Of a stretch of 64,000 nucleotides of DNA, positions 43,218 through 54,592 are shown piece after piece. The DNA lies in assembly GCA_009838645.1 (NCBI GenBank), contig VXRC01000004.1, positions 62,001-126,000 of the forward strand, read 5' to 3'. The notes under the pieces were generated by a model that saw only the letters and a program-made list of their open reading frames with translations, made no database searches and was not told the DNA's origin. The DNA is from Gemmatimonadota bacterium (GTDB lineage Bacteria > JAAXHH01). Within the stretch, counting starts at the first letter, position 1, and each line of letters opens with the position of its first letter. Made by a program: the position numbers and the translations under genes.

Positions 43218-45635
43218 ATGATTACCCTGAAACGCAACGAACCCATCACATTCGACGACAAGCTGCCGCTCATCCCCCTCCGTGAAGTGGTCGTGTTCCC
43301 CTACATGGAATACCCCCTCATCATTGCGCGGGACGCTTCCATCAAGGCCCTGGAGCACGGGGTCAACAACGACCGGCTGCTCTTCCTGACCGCCCAGCGG
43401 AACCCGGATATCGAGCAGCCCGCGAAAGAGGACGTGCACCGGACCGGCATCGTAGCCCGCATCCTGCAGGTGGTGAAACTGCCTAACGGCCTGATCCGTG
43501 TGCTCGTCGAAGGGATCGTCCGCGCGCGGATCGTCCGGTTCCTGTCCACGGACCCCTACATGCGGGTGAAGATCACCCTGGTCGAGGAGACCGGAGACAC
43601 CGAGGCGGAGGTGCAGGCGAGACTGCGGACCGTGTTGGACCAGTTCACGGAGTACATCAAGCTGAACCAGCAGGCGCCCGACGAGATCCTGCTGTCCCTG
43701 CAGAACATGGACGACGCCCAGCGCCTGGTGGATACGATGTCGGCCTTCATCCAGCAGAGCCCCCAGGTCAAGCAACGGCTCATCGAGGCGCCGTCGATCA
43801 TCGAGCAGCTCGACGAACTGGCGGCCCTTCTGGCCACGGAACTGGAGATCCTGGAGATCAAGAACCAGCTCGACGGGGAAGTCCGGGACCGCATCACCAA
43901 GTCGCAGCGGGAGTTCTTTCTCCAGGAACAGATGCGCGTGATCAAGCAGGAACTGGGCGAGTTGGAGGACCTGCCGGAGAACCTGGGCGGCCTGGCCCAG
44001 CAGATCGCGGACGCGAAGATGCCTAAAGAGGCCCACGAAAAGGCCATGAACGAGCTGGACAAGCTCCAGCAGATGCACCCGACTTCACCCGAAGCGACGG
44101 TGATCCGGAACTACCTGGAATGGCTCGTCGAGGTCCCGTGGAGGAAACGCACGCGGGACAGCCGGGACATCGGCCGGGTGGCGTCCGTGCTCGACGCCGA
44201 TCACTACGGGCTGGAAAAACCCAAGGAACACATCCTCGAGTACCTGTCGGTCATCCAGTTGACGCGGCACCTGAAGGGACCGATCCTGTGCCTGGTCGGC
44301 CCGCCCGGCGTGGGCAAGACGTCCCTCGGCCGTTCGGTCGCGCGCGCCATGGGCCGCAAGTTCGTCCGCATGTCCCTCGGCGGCGTGCACGACGAGGCCG
44401 AGATCAGGGGGCACCGCCGGACCTACATCGGTTCCATGCCCGGACGCATCATCCAGGCGATGCGCCGCGCCAAGTCCGTCAATCCCGTCATCCTGCTCGA
44501 CGAGGTGGACAAGCTCGGCCGGGACGTGCGCGGCGACCCCGCGTCGGCCCTGCTCGAGGTGCTGGATCCCGAACAGAACAATGCCTTCAACGATCACTAT
44601 CTTGAGGTGGACTACGACCTGTCCCGGGTACTGTTCATCACGACGGCCAACACCACCGAGACCATCCCTCCGGCACTGAACGACCGCATGGAGATCCTCG
44701 AGTTGCCCGGTTATCTCGAAACGCAGAAACTGGCCATCGCGAAGGAGTTCCTCGTGCCGAAGCAGATCAAGGCCCACGGACTGACGAAGGAACGCGTCAC
44801 CTTCAGGAAGGACGCCCTGCTGGCCGTCATCCGGGCATACACCCGCGAGGCCGGCGTCCGGGGGCTGGAACGCCACATCGCCGCGGTCTGCCGCAAGTTG
44901 GCCCGCAAGGTGGTGGAAGGAAAGTCCGGCAAGCGGATGCAGGTGACGCGCAACCAGCTTTCAGGCTATCTCGGCGTTCCGCGCTACCTGGATTCCGAAG
45001 TGGTGAAACAGGACTCGGTGGGGATCGCCACGGGGCTCGCGTGGACGCAGTCGGGCGGCGACATCCTCACCATCGAGGTCAGTGTCCTGAACCGCCGCGG
45101 CGCCGGGAGACTGACGCTGACCGGCCAGTTGGGGGAAGTGATGCAGGAGTCGGCCCACGCAGCGCTCACCTACGCCCGGTCCAGGGCGGCCTCGCTGGGA
45201 CTCGAGCCGGATTTCTACAAGAACGTCGAGATCCACGTGCACATGCCTGAAGGCGCCATCCCCAAGGACGGACCTTCCGCCGGCATCACGATCGCGACGG
45301 CGCTCTGTTCGGCGCTGACCGGCGTGCCGGTCCGGTGCGACATCGCCATGACGGGCGAGATCACGCTCCGGGGGAACGTCCTGCCCATCGGCGGACTGAA
45401 CGAGAAGCTGATCGCCGCGCTCCGGGCCGGCATCAAGGAAGTGGCGATTCCGCTCCGCAACCGGAAGGACCTGGTGGACGTGCCGCCGGAGGTGAAAGAC
45501 GGGATCGAAATCATCCCGGTATCGACCATGGACGAAGTCCTCAAACGGACCATGGGCATGACGGTCGTGGAATCCCGCGTGCCCGCCCTGCTCCCCGCCC
45601 AGTCTGTCGCCCAACCGTCCATTAAGCCGGTATAG
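43218..45635 (+). CDS. lon: ATP-dependent protease Lon
   Basis: An 805-residue LonA protease. It has the N-terminal substrate domain ([15 protein letters not shown]), a coiled coil, an AAA+ module with Walker A GPPGVGKT (361-368) and VILLDEVDK, and a C-terminal Ser-Lys protease domain ([17 protein letters not shown] with the nucleophile in DGPSAG). Complete and ordinary. It closes the tig-clpP-clpX-lon protein-quality block; GGTC-type repeats follow in the gap to tsaE. Confidence 0.98.
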   Translation: MITLKRNEPITFDDKLPLIPLREVVVFPYMEYPLIIARDASIKALEHGVNNDRLLFLTAQRNPDIEQPAKEDVHRTGIVARILQVVKLPNGLIRVLVEGIVRARIVRFLSTDPYMRVKITLVEETGDTEAEVQARLRTVLDQFTEYIKLNQQAPDEILLSLQNMDDAQRLVDTMSAFIQQSPQVKQRLIEAPSIIEQLDELAALLATELEILEIKNQLDGEVRDRITKSQREFFLQEQMRVIKQELGELEDLPENLGGLAQQIADAKMPKEAHEKAMNELDKLQQMHPTSPEATVIRNYLEWLVEVPWRKRTRDSRDIGRVASVLDADHYGLEKPKEHILEYLSVIQLTRHLKGPILCLVGPPGVGKTSLGRSVARAMGRKFVRMSLGGVHDEAEIRGHRRTYIGSMPGRIIQAMRRAKSVNPVILLDEVDKLGRDVRGDPASALLEVLDPEQNNAFNDHYLEVDYDLSRVLFITTANTTETIPPALNDRMEILELPGYLETQKLAIAKEFLVPKQIKAHGLTKERVTFRKDALLAVIRAYTREAGVRGLERHIAAVCRKLARKVVEGKSGKRMQVTRNQLSGYLGVPRYLDSEVVKQDSVGIATGLAWTQSGGDILTIEVSVLNRRGAGRLTLTGQLGEVMQESAHAALTYARSRAASLGLEPDFYKNVEIHVHMPEGAIPKDGPSAGITIATALCSALTGVPVRCDIAMTGEITLRGNVLPIGGLNEKLIAALRAGIKEVAIPLRNRKDLVDVPPEVKDGIEIIPVSTMDEVLKRTMGMTVVESRVPALLPAQSVAQPSIKPV

Positions 45636-45707
45636 CGGTCATCGGGCCGCCTGGTCAGCCTGGCCACCCTCACTTCGACCCGGCCCTGGCCAGCCCGGCC
45701 GCCGTGA

Positions 45708-46244
45708 TCAACGGGCCGCTGCCTCCAGATCGGCTACCAAGTCGCCACCGCCCGCGATCTCCAGCGTTCTCCGCGTTCCTGGTCCGATTTCGATATGGAC
45801 CGTTACCGCGTCGGACGGCATGATCTCCGGGAACTTGTCTCCCCATTCGACCAGGCAGACGCACGCGTCCAGGTATTCGTCTAAGCCGAGGTCCAGCACC
45901 GACTCCGGGTCGTCCAGGCGGTAGAGATCGAAGTGGGCCACGAGTACCCGTCCAAGCTGACCAAGCTGGCCAGGCTGACCAGGCTGACCGGGCTGACCGT
46001 AGTATTCGTTCACGAGGGTGAAGGTGGGACTCGTGACCGGTTCCGCGACGCCGAGGCCCGCGCAGATCCCCTGGATGAAACAGGTCTTACCCGCGCCCAG
46101 GTCGCCGGAAACGCGCACCGTGTCCCCCGGCGCCAGCCACGCCGCCAGCCGTTTCCCGACCCGCGCGGTCTGCCCGGGGCCGTCCGTGTCGAAACTGCGC
46201 CGTACGGGCCGGGCCTGCGCGTCCGCATGTATCGAAGCGTTCAA
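45708..46244 (-). CDS. tsaE: tRNA t6A modification ATPase TsaE
   Basis: A 178-residue TsaE. Walker A is GDLGAGKT (47-54). [11 protein letters not shown] (72-82) and HFDLYRL (104-110) are the family's switch and Walker B regions. Between them residues 83-98 are Gly-Gln-Pro repeats from 9-bp DNA repeats, in a loop that is shorter in homologues. The start is a TTG at 46244 overlapping the serS stop (TTGA), with AAGGAA upstream. It works with TsaB and TsaD in t6A37 formation. Confidence 0.9.
   Translation of the reverse strand: MNASIHADAQARPVRRSFDTDGPGQTARVGKRLAAWLAPGDTVRVSGDLGAGKTCFIQGICAGLGVAEPVTSPTFTLVNEYYGQPGQPGQPGQLGQLGRVLVAHFDLYRLDDPESVLDLGLDEYLDACVCLVEWGDKFPEIMPSDAVTVHIEIGPGTRRTLEIAGGGDLVADLEAAAR
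45953..46000. repeat. 9-bp repeat in tsaE
   Basis: About five copies of caggctgac-type 9-mers in frame, encoding Gly-Gln-Pro/Leu units. Related sequence lies at 45645-45705 beyond the gene. Confidence 0.93.
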
Positions 46245-47509
46245 CCGATTTCCTTCAATCCGCCCATGTAGGGGATCAGCACCTCCGGGATGCGGATGCT
46301 GCCGCGCCCGGTCTGGTAGTGCTCGAGCACCGCGATCAGGGTCCGCGCCATGCCCATGCCCGATCCGTTCAGGGTATGCACGAACTGGCTCTTCCCGGCC
46401 TTGTCCCGGTACCGGATCCCGCTTCTCCGCGCCTGGAAATCCTCGAAATTGCTGCAGGAAGAGACCTCCAGCCACCGTTCCACCCCGGGCGCCCAGGCTT
46501 CCAGGTCATAGCACTTGGCCGCCGCGAAACTCAAGTCGCCCGTGCTCAGCGAAACCACGCGGTACGGGATGTTCAGCAGTTGCAGCACTTCCTCCGCGTC
46601 CTTCACCAGCGTCTCCAGCTCATCGTAGGAAGTCTCGGGACGGACGAATTTGACCATCTCTACCTTGTCGAACTGGTGCACCCGGATCAGGCCGCGGGTC
46701 TCCCGCCCGTAGGAACCGGCCTCGCGGCGGAAGCAGGGGCTGTAGGCCGTGTAGTAGATCGGCAGGTCGTCCTCGGAAAGGATTTCGTCGCGGTGCATGT
46801 TGGTCACCGGGACCTCCGCCGTGGGGATGAGGAACAGGTCGTCCAGGTCGGTCCGGTACATGTCCTCTTCCATCTTCGGCAGTTGGCCCGTGCCGAACAT
46901 GCTCTGGCGGTTCACGATGAAGGGCGGAATGACTTCCGTGTACCCGTGCTTCTGGATGTGGAGGTCGAGCATGAACTGGATCAGCGCGCGCTGCAGCCGC
47001 GCGCCCTCGCCCTTGAAGAGGACGAAGTGGCTGCCCGATATCTTGCCCGCCCTTTGAAAGTCGATGATGTCGAGCGCTTCTCCCAGGTCCCAGTGGGCCT
47101 TGCGTTCGAATTCCGCCTCGGGCGTGGACCCCCAGCGGCGGACCTCCACGTTGGCGTTTTCGTCGGCGCCGACCGGCACCGAGGGATGGGGTATGTTGGG
47201 CAGGCGCTCGAGCAGGGACTGCAGGCTGTCCTGGAGGCCGGCCAGGTCGGTGTCGATACCCTTGATGCGCGCGGACACCTCCCGCATCTCCTCGATCCGG
47301 GCGGAAGCGTCTTCGCCGTCGCGTTTCATCGAGGCGATTTCGTCGGACACGGTGTTCCGCCGCTGCTTGAGCGATTCGCTCGACTGCAGCAGTTCCCGCC
47401 GCCGGGCATCCAGGTCGAGGAACCCGTCGACGTCGACCCGCTCGTTCTTGTTCGCCGCCGCCTGCTTTACCACGTCGGGGTTATTCCTGACGAATCGCTG
47501 GTCTAACAT
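46241..47509 (-). CDS. serS: Seryl-tRNA synthetase
   Basis: A 422-residue class II synthetase: long N-terminal coiled-coil arm (about 30-105) that holds tRNA-Ser, motif 2 around PCFRREAGSYGRETRGLIRVHQF, written here only in part as CFRREAGSYGRE, and motif 3 NGSGMGMARTLIAVLE. GGAGAG precedes the ATG. No structured leader was recognised. It overlaps tsaE by 4 nt. Confidence 0.97.
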   Translation of the reverse strand: MLDQRFVRNNPDVVKQAAANKNERVDVDGFLDLDARRRELLQSSESLKQRRNTVSDEIASMKRDGEDASARIEEMREVSARIKGIDTDLAGLQDSLQSLLERLPNIPHPSVPVGADENANVEVRRWGSTPEAEFERKAHWDLGEALDIIDFQRAGKISGSHFVLFKGEGARLQRALIQFMLDLHIQKHGYTEVIPPFIVNRQSMFGTGQLPKMEEDMYRTDLDDLFLIPTAEVPVTNMHRDEILSEDDLPIYYTAYSPCFRREAGSYGRETRGLIRVHQFDKVEMVKFVRPETSYDELETLVKDAEEVLQLLNIPYRVVSLSTGDLSFAAAKCYDLEAWAPGVERWLEVSSCSNFEDFQARRSGIRYRDKAGKSQFVHTLNGSGMGMARTLIAVLEHYQTGRGSIRIPEVLIPYMGGLKEIG

Positions 47510-47664
47510 GATCTCTCCGTGTCCGTGTGCCTGTCGGGTGGGCTGCTGCCCGGGTTTCCATGGTTGTCCTGCCGCGATAAACCACGGTAAAATAGGAAGA
47601 GGTCTCCGCGCCCGGCAAGCAGAAACGAAGCGGCGGCGCCGACCCGCTCCCGTCTGATCATTAC

Positions 47665-47705
47665 GGACGAACCGCCGGACGAACCGGACGAACCGGACGA
47701 ACCGC
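47665..47705. repeat. ccggacgaa 9-bp repeat between serS and the TIGR02757 gene
   Basis: Four contiguous or near-contiguous copies of gaaccggac/gaaccgccg 9-mers in non-coding DNA. Confidence 0.93.
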
Positions 47706-47726
47706 CGGCCGCGCCGCCCGACTCGT

Positions 47727-48536
47727 TCAACGGTTCCTGTACTCCAGCATGCCCCAGTGGCAAAGGGCGAAGTCGTATTTGACCGGGTCTTCCGGGTCGA
47801 ATCTTCTCAATGCCCGCGTGACCTCCTCGGCCATCTTCCAGTCTGCCTGCTTCCGGGACGTCAGGTCCAGCCGCCTGGAAATCCGCGCCACGTGGGTGTC
47901 TATCGGCATCACCAGGCGGGCGGGAAGTATACACGGCCAGAGGCCCAGGTCCGGGGCTTCCCTCCGGACCATCCACCGGACGTAGAGGTTCATCCGCTTA
48001 CAGGCACTTCCCGAAATCGGGGAGGGCAACAGGTAGCGGATCCCCGTTTTCGTCCTTAGGCGTTCCCCGGAATCGACCTCCCGCGCGAAACCGAGCAGCG
48101 TATCGGTGAAATGGGAAAGCGCGGGACCCGTGTGGGTATCCGACGGGCGGTGGCCCGCGGCGAACAGCGCGCCGAGGGAGCCGTACCGCCGCAGGGCCTT
48201 CCCCATGACCGCGACCAGCGTAGACAGGTCCCGTCCCCGCGTCCAGCGGTATACGAATCCATCGAATCGACCGCCGTCCCGCCCGGGGACGAATTCCGTG
48301 ACGAAGTCACAGGGCGCGTCTCCCATCCTCCGCAACGCCTCGCCGGCCGCTGCCGTGATCGTTTCGGCCCGGCCGTAAGCCAGCGAAGCCGCGACCAGGC
48401 CGGCGATCTCCTGGTCTTCCGGACGTTCGAAGCGTCTTACCACTTCGAGCGGATCGGGCGAAATCATGGAGAGATCGAAGGAACCGTACAGTGCTTCCAG
48501 CCGGTTTCCGATGGCGGTCCAGTCGACACGCGGCAT
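47727..48536 (-). CDS. TIGR02757/DUF2400 family protein
   Basis: A 269-residue helical protein with the TIGR02757 features: GLVAASLAYGRAE, KRMNLYVRWMVRR, and LVMPIDTHVARISRRL, a helix-hairpin-helix DNA-glycosylase-like fold resembling endonuclease III. No Fe-S Cys cluster is seen. Biological role unknown. The ATG at 48536 opens a plausible N-terminus (MPRVDWTAIGNRLEALYG); the frame extending to 49001 is a shadow of holA. Confidence 0.8.
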   Translation of the reverse strand: MPRVDWTAIGNRLEALYGSFDLSMISPDPLEVVRRFERPEDQEIAGLVAASLAYGRAETITAAAGEALRRMGDAPCDFVTEFVPGRDGGRFDGFVYRWTRGRDLSTLVAVMGKALRRYGSLGALFAAGHRPSDTHTGPALSHFTDTLLGFAREVDSGERLRTKTGIRYLLPSPISGSACKRMNLYVRWMVRREAPDLGLWPCILPARLVMPIDTHVARISRRLDLTSRKQADWKMAEEVTRALRRFDPEDPVKYDFALCHWGMLEYRNR

Positions 48537-48603
48537 GGCGAAACGTCCGTGTTGCGGGCCAGGTTTTAAAGCCGGGGTCCGGTTAAGGGATGGCGTATGC
48601 GGC

Positions 48604-48633
48604 TTGACTTGAATATAATTGACTTGAATATAT
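48604..48633 (+). promoter_or_regulatory. holA promoter region with a 15-bp tandem duplication
   Basis: The unit ttgacttgaatata is repeated (48604 and 48619; last bases differ). It supplies TTGACT boxes, a perfect TATAAT (48614-48619) and a second TATATC (48629-48634), so two overlapping promoter arrangements are possible. Confidence 0.5.
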
Positions 48634-48659
48634 CCGTATGTCGCGATTCCCGTAACCCG

Positions 48660-48716
48660 ATTCGTGCCGGTTCCGCACCGGTCCTGCACTGGGCCTGCAC
48701 CGGTCCTGCCAGGGAC
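48660..48716. repeat. ccggtcctgc repeats upstream of holA
   Basis: Degenerate 9- to 10-mers (ccggttccg, ccggtcctg) in the leader before the holA start. Confidence 0.8.
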
Positions 48717-48744
48717 GGCCGCGGTCCGGCGGCGAGGCGCCTGC

Positions 48745-49755
48745 ATGAACCCCGAGCAGTTGATACAGCAGATAGACCGTGGCCGGACTGAAGCGGTGTA
48801 CTTTTTCTCCGGCGACGAGGCGTACCGGAAGGAAGAAGCCGTGGATACGCTGGTCGCCCGGGTCGTCGAGCCGGGGACGGAGGCGTTCTGCATGGACGTG
48901 CTTCGCGGCGACGAAAGCGATGCCGCGGCGATATTGACCGCCGCCTCCCTCGTGCCCATGATGACCGACCGTCGGTTGGTCGTCGTCAGGGATTTCCACA
49001 AGTTGCCGCAGAAGGACCGGGAAGCCGTGGCGGACTACGCGGAGCGGCCCGTACCGAGCACGGTCCTGGTGCTCGAGGCGCCCCGGGTGAACCTGAAGAC
49101 CAGGCTGTACGAACGGCTGGCGAAGTCGGCGGTCTCGGTGGTGTTCTACCCGCTGTTTCCGGAGAGGATTCCTGCCTGGCTACAGCAGCAGGCGAAGCGT
49201 TACGGAAAGCGGCTGACCCCGGAGGCCGCGCACCAGATGCAGGCCATCGTGGGGACGGACCTGGGGGAACTGGCCGGAGAGGTGGAGAAACTGGCCGTGT
49301 TCGTCGGCGGCCGGGATACGATAGCGGCCGGCGACGTGGAGAGTACGCTCGGCCCCGTCCGCGCGGGGACGGTATTCGACATCGCCGAAGCCGTCGGCGA
49401 GAAGGACCTGGTCCGGGCGCTGGTGGCCTACGAGCGCGCGATTGACGGCGGCGATGCGCCCCAGGCCATCGTGGCGCTCTTCGTCCGCCACCTGGTGATC
49501 CTCTGGAAGATCAGGTTCCTTAAAAAGGACCGCCGGACGGATGACGACATCAAGAAGAAGCTGAGGCTGGGATGGGGGTTCAACCGGTTCTACAACCGCT
49601 ATGCCGCGCAGTCCAGGCTGCTGACGGGACGGGATTTGCTCAGCGGGTTCGAAGCGCTCTACGAAGCCGATACGGCCCTGAAGTCCAGCGCGTTGCCGGC
49701 CGAACTCGTCATGCGGCGGCTGTTGTATACGTTGTGTACCGGGCACGCGGCATAG
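48745..49755 (+). CDS. holA: DNA polymerase III subunit delta
   Basis: A 336-residue HolA: VYFFSGDEAYRKEEAVDTL at the start, LVVVRDFHKLP, then the lid region EVEKLAVFVG and the C-terminal collar helices (IVALFVRHLVILWKIR). It opens the beta clamp during clamp loading. GAGGCG lies 7 nt before the ATG at 48745, chosen over the longer frame. Confidence 0.93.
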   Translation: MNPEQLIQQIDRGRTEAVYFFSGDEAYRKEEAVDTLVARVVEPGTEAFCMDVLRGDESDAAAILTAASLVPMMTDRRLVVVRDFHKLPQKDREAVADYAERPVPSTVLVLEAPRVNLKTRLYERLAKSAVSVVFYPLFPERIPAWLQQQAKRYGKRLTPEAAHQMQAIVGTDLGELAGEVEKLAVFVGGRDTIAAGDVESTLGPVRAGTVFDIAEAVGEKDLVRALVAYERAIDGGDAPQAIVALFVRHLVILWKIRFLKKDRRTDDDIKKKLRLGWGFNRFYNRYAAQSRLLTGRDLLSGFEALYEADTALKSSALPAELVMRRLLYTLCTGHAA

Positions 49756-49786
49756 CGGCAAAGACACGGAGGGCTGGCCAGGCGCC

Positions 49787-50764
49787 ATGGGCGCCGCGAT
49801 TGTGAAATCGACCGAAGGCATCGTAATCAGGGAACACCGGGGCGTGTTCGACGTGGAGACCCGGCACGGGATCTTCGCCTGCGCGTTGCGCAGCAGGATG
49901 AAGAAGGCGCTGATCTATCCGGAACGGGACAACCAGCATCATTCCGTCGAGCAGGTCGGCCGTATCGACGCCGTGAATCCCGTGGCCATCGGAGATCGCG
50001 TGCGGGTCGTGGAGGACCAGGGCGAGACCGGGGCCATAGAGGAAGTGCTTCCGCGCCGTTCCAAACTCTCCCGACTCGCCCCCGGCAAGCGGCGCGTCGA
50101 ACAGATCATGATCGCCAACGCCGATCATCTCGTCGCCGTCTTCTCGGTGCGGGACCCGAGTCCGAACCTGCAGCTGCTGGACCGCCTGCTCGTGGCTGCG
50201 GAGGCCGGCAACCTCGCCCCGGTCATCTGCCTGAACAAGATCGATCTGTCGAGGGACGAGGACCCGGACTTCGCGGCGATCTACGAACGGTGCGGATTCC
50301 GCGTCATCCCGGCCAGCGCCGTGACGCGAGAGGGGGTCGACCTGCTGAAGGCCACGCTGCGGAACCGGGTATCCGCGATCGCGGGCCCATCCGGCGCGGG
50401 AAAGACCTCCCTGCTGAACGCCATGCAACCCGGCCTCGGTCTGCGGGTCCGCGAGGTGAACCGGACGACGGGCCGCGGCCGGCACACCACCACCTATCTC
50501 GCCGCGCACCGGCTCGATGCGGGGGGCCTGGTGATCGACTCTCCGGGGATCCGGGAATTCAGCCTGTGGGACGTCTCGCCGCGCGAGCTTCCGGAGTTGT
50601 TCCCCGACATGCGCGGCCATCTTGCGGGCTGCAGGTTCCACGACTGCACGCACGTCCACGAACCGGACTGTACCCTGAGGGCCGCCCTGTCGGCGGGCGT
50701 CGTGTCCCGGGAGCGGTACGACAGCTACGTCGCGTTGCGTAAAGAACTGGATGAGGGGCGGTAG
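49787..50764 (+). CDS. rsgA: Ribosome small-subunit maturation GTPase RsgA
   Basis: A 325-residue circularly permuted GTPase. The order G4 (LNKIDL), then G1 (GPSGAGKTS) and G3 (DSPG) is the family hallmark. An N-terminal OB-fold and a C-terminal zinc knuckle (CRFHDCTHVHEPDC) flank it. It helps 30S assembly by checking the decoding region. It follows holA by 31 nt and converges with the next gene. Confidence 0.95.
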   Translation: MGAAIVKSTEGIVIREHRGVFDVETRHGIFACALRSRMKKALIYPERDNQHHSVEQVGRIDAVNPVAIGDRVRVVEDQGETGAIEEVLPRRSKLSRLAPGKRRVEQIMIANADHLVAVFSVRDPSPNLQLLDRLLVAAEAGNLAPVICLNKIDLSRDEDPDFAAIYERCGFRVIPASAVTREGVDLLKATLRNRVSAIAGPSGAGKTSLLNAMQPGLGLRVREVNRTTGRGRHTTTYLAAHRLDAGGLVIDSPGIREFSLWDVSPRELPELFPDMRGHLAGCRFHDCTHVHEPDCTLRAALSAGVVSRERYDSYVALRKELDEGR

Positions 50765-50771
50765 GTGTAAA

Positions 50772-51242
50772 TCAGAATCCGATGCCCCGGTCCGGGTCCG
50801 CGCTAATCCCGGAGAAGGTGATCAACTCGTCCAGGGACAGTTCCATTTCCCGGCCCGAGACGAGACGCTTCGATCGGATGACGACGTTCAGGTGGTTGGG
50901 CAGGTGCGTCTCGTCGAACCCCGTTATCGTCCCGATCTCTTCCTCACGGACGGAGACCGCGTCCCCGCGCAGCAGCAGCCCCGCTTCCGAAACTTCCGCG
51001 AAGCCGATGTAGGCGGCCCGGTCCACCTTCGAACCCGGTCCGGCGTCTTCTTCGTCGGTGCAGATGAGTTCCAGGACATCTCCCCGCCGCACCGCCCGGG
51101 AAAGCTGGGGGATCAGGCTCAGGCCCCGGTCCTTAGCGGTCAGGTCCAGCACGGCGAAAAGGCGCGCCGACAGTTCCGTCTTGCTCGAATAGTGTGCCCG
51201 GTTGACCTTGCCTTCCACGTGAGGATCCCTGGACTCCGCCAT
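50772..51242 (-). CDS. Conserved hypothetical protein (DUF6917-like)
   Basis: A 156-residue soluble protein without signal peptide or membrane segment. Recognisable stretches are RGLSLIPQLSRAVRRGDVLEL, AAYIGFAEVSEAGLLLRGD (partly) and GFDETHLPNHLN. These recall a small family I know as DUF6917, without a defined function; the assignment is from memory and tentative. AAGGA lies 6 nt before the ATG. It is the last gene of thrC-dacB-(this). Confidence 0.55.
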   Translation of the reverse strand: MAESRDPHVEGKVNRAHYSSKTELSARLFAVLDLTAKDRGLSLIPQLSRAVRRGDVLELICTDEEDAGPGSKVDRAAYIGFAEVSEAGLLLRGDAVSVREEEIGTITGFDETHLPNHLNVVIRSKRLVSGREMELSLDELITFSGISADPDRGIGF

Positions 51243-51287
51243 ATCAGGTCCTTCCCGAATAGTGAACCACGCAGCGTTTCACGCGGG

Positions 51288-52861
51288 TCACTTGCGACTG
51301 AATCCGGCCAGCAGGACGCCGATTGCATCCTGTGCCCGGCGCGCCGTCGACGCCGGGCCGACGAAGTTGTTTATCATGATCGAGAAGACCAGGGGCTCGC
51401 CGTCCAGGGTATGGACGTAGCCGCTCAGGCAGCTCACACCGGTCAGGGTGCCGGTCTTCGCCCTGAGATTGCCCATGGCCGCCGTGTCTTTCATCCGGTT
51501 TGCCAGGGTCCCGTCCTCCCCGGCGACGGGCAGCGCCTCCCGGAAGTCGGCGCCGATCAAGGGATCGTGGTACGCCGCCGTAAGCAGCGCCGCGACCTGG
51601 TCGGGCGATACGTAGTTGTACCACGAGAGTCCGGAACCGTCCGCGAACCGGTAGGCGTCGGGGTCCAGGCCGATGTAGTCTGCCAGGACCTGTCGCAGGG
51701 CGGCCAGCCCGTCGGCGGACGAGCCCGGTTCGCCCGTCGTGTGGCGTCCCATGGTCTTGATGAGCAATTCCGCCGTCAGGTTGTGGCTGTACTTGAGCAG
51801 GCGGACCAGGGCTCCGGTCACCGGCGGTGAACGGTAGGTCGCCACCGTCCGGGCGCGGGTCGGCGTGACGCCCCTTCGGACCGTTCCGGTCACGCGTACG
51901 CCGCTGGCCTGCAGCTTGTCCCGGAACAGTTTCCCCGCGTACAGACCGGGCGCTTCGACGGAGCGGAAGTACTCTCGTTCGCCCGCGTCCATGGCGACCC
52001 GGCCGGTTATGGTGATCCGGTTGGACCGCGACGGCCAGTCCCGCTCGATCCTGATCGGTTCGGCGGTAGAGGTATCCCCCGCCGCCGCCGTCAGGGCCTC
52101 CACGATAAAGGTAACGGACGTCGTCGGCGGATCGACCCGGACCGTTACGGGCGCGCCGACGGCGGCCCCGGGCGAAATGCCGATCTTCACGCTGTTTCCG
52201 TTTACCGATAGCGCGTTCAGGGAGGCGGAGTAACTGTACTGTACGTCGTCCCACATCCACCCCTCACCGTAGGGCACCTCGTCCAGGTAGGCGTCGTCGA
52301 CGACGATGTCGCCCGCGATGACCCGTGCGCCGTACGACCCTGATACGAGGTCGGCTACGACACCGGCGAGGCTGTCCAGGTGCGCCGATTCCAGCATGGG
52401 GTCTCCGCGACCGAGTAGGTACAGCGACGTGTGAAGCGTGTCGCTTCCGGCATAGGCGTCACCATCGGCGAAGACGCTCGTCAGGTAGCGGTAGCCGGGG
52501 CCCATGGTCCGCAGGACGCCCATGGCGGTGAACAGCTTGGTATTGGACGCGGGATGGAACAGTCCGCTGGAGTGCCGTGCGAAGAGTACCTGGCCCGTGA
52601 CCGGCGACACGACCTTCACGCCCACGGTCATGGGCGCCAGTTCCGGGTGATCCAGGATCCGGCTTATGTCCTCCGCCAGGCGCCGTTCCGCTCCGGAAGG
52701 CCCCCCGCGGAATTGCAGGGGACCGCCGCAGGCGAGCACGAACAGGACCAGGACGAGTAGCAGGACGCCGGCCGCGGGAGCGGACGGCGCTTTCATGGCG
52801 GCGGCGGTGTGAAAGACGTCCGTGCTGGGAAAGACGTCCGCGCCGAGCGTCGGTTTCGCGC

Positions 52862-52865
<4 letters not shown>
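51288..52865 (-). CDS. dacB: D-alanyl-D-alanine carboxypeptidase/endopeptidase (PBP4, S13)
   Basis: A 525-residue penicillin-binding protein of class C. SxxK is SNTK in [13 protein letters not shown], SxN is SHN in [13 protein letters not shown], and the KTG box is AKTGTLTG. It trims peptidoglycan peptides in the periplasm. The signal ends VLFVLACGG, which reads as a lipobox with Cys47, so it may be a lipoprotein. The ATG at 52865 overlaps the thrC stop (ATGA); an ATG at 52796 would give a shorter, more usual signal peptide. An 18-bp duplication (52811-52846) lies between the two starts. Confidence 0.9.
52811..52846. repeat. 18-bp near-duplicate at the 5' end of dacB
   Basis: Two copies of a gaaagacgtccg-containing 18-bp unit, encoding DVF twice before the signal sequence. 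Confidence 0.8.
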
Positions 52866-54187
<1,322 letters not shown>

Positions 54188-54246
54188 GGAGAACCTGCTT
54201 TTTGTACCCGGCCATGCCGATTTTTGAATAATAATGAAATAAAATG

Positions 54247-54275
54247 TTGACTATGATTGGGACCGGATATATACT
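54247..54275 (+). promoter_or_regulatory. Sigma-70-like promoter, distal
   Basis: TTGACT (54247-54252), 17-bp spacer, TATACT (54270-54275). It points to the receptor gene but leaves a leader of about 600 nt. Confidence 0.5.
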
Positions 54276-54592
54276 TATTACTCGCTGAATGGAGCACTAC
54301 CAAACACAGCCGAACCATTACCAGCGCAACACCTTATGCGGGGCCGTGTACAAAGTCAAGGAAGATTTGGCGGCGTCTGCGGGGGTTGTGATGAGTACGA
54401 TAGCGTAATGGATTCGGGCCGTGTTGTGCAATTCGTTTCAGCCCATATCGAAGGATGAAATTTATTTCGTGTTACGTGTCATCCGGAACGGCCCCATACA
54501 GGTGGCGAATTACGACCCATGGGCTTGTTTCTCCTAGAGTCCCAAGGGGTTTCGGATATGGATTCGTGTGCGCCGGCGGGCGGTTCGAAATC

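Noticed and set aside
41301-44078. 925-codon minus-strand open frame
   Set aside because: Antisense shadow of clpP, clpX and lon, created by high GC codon bias.
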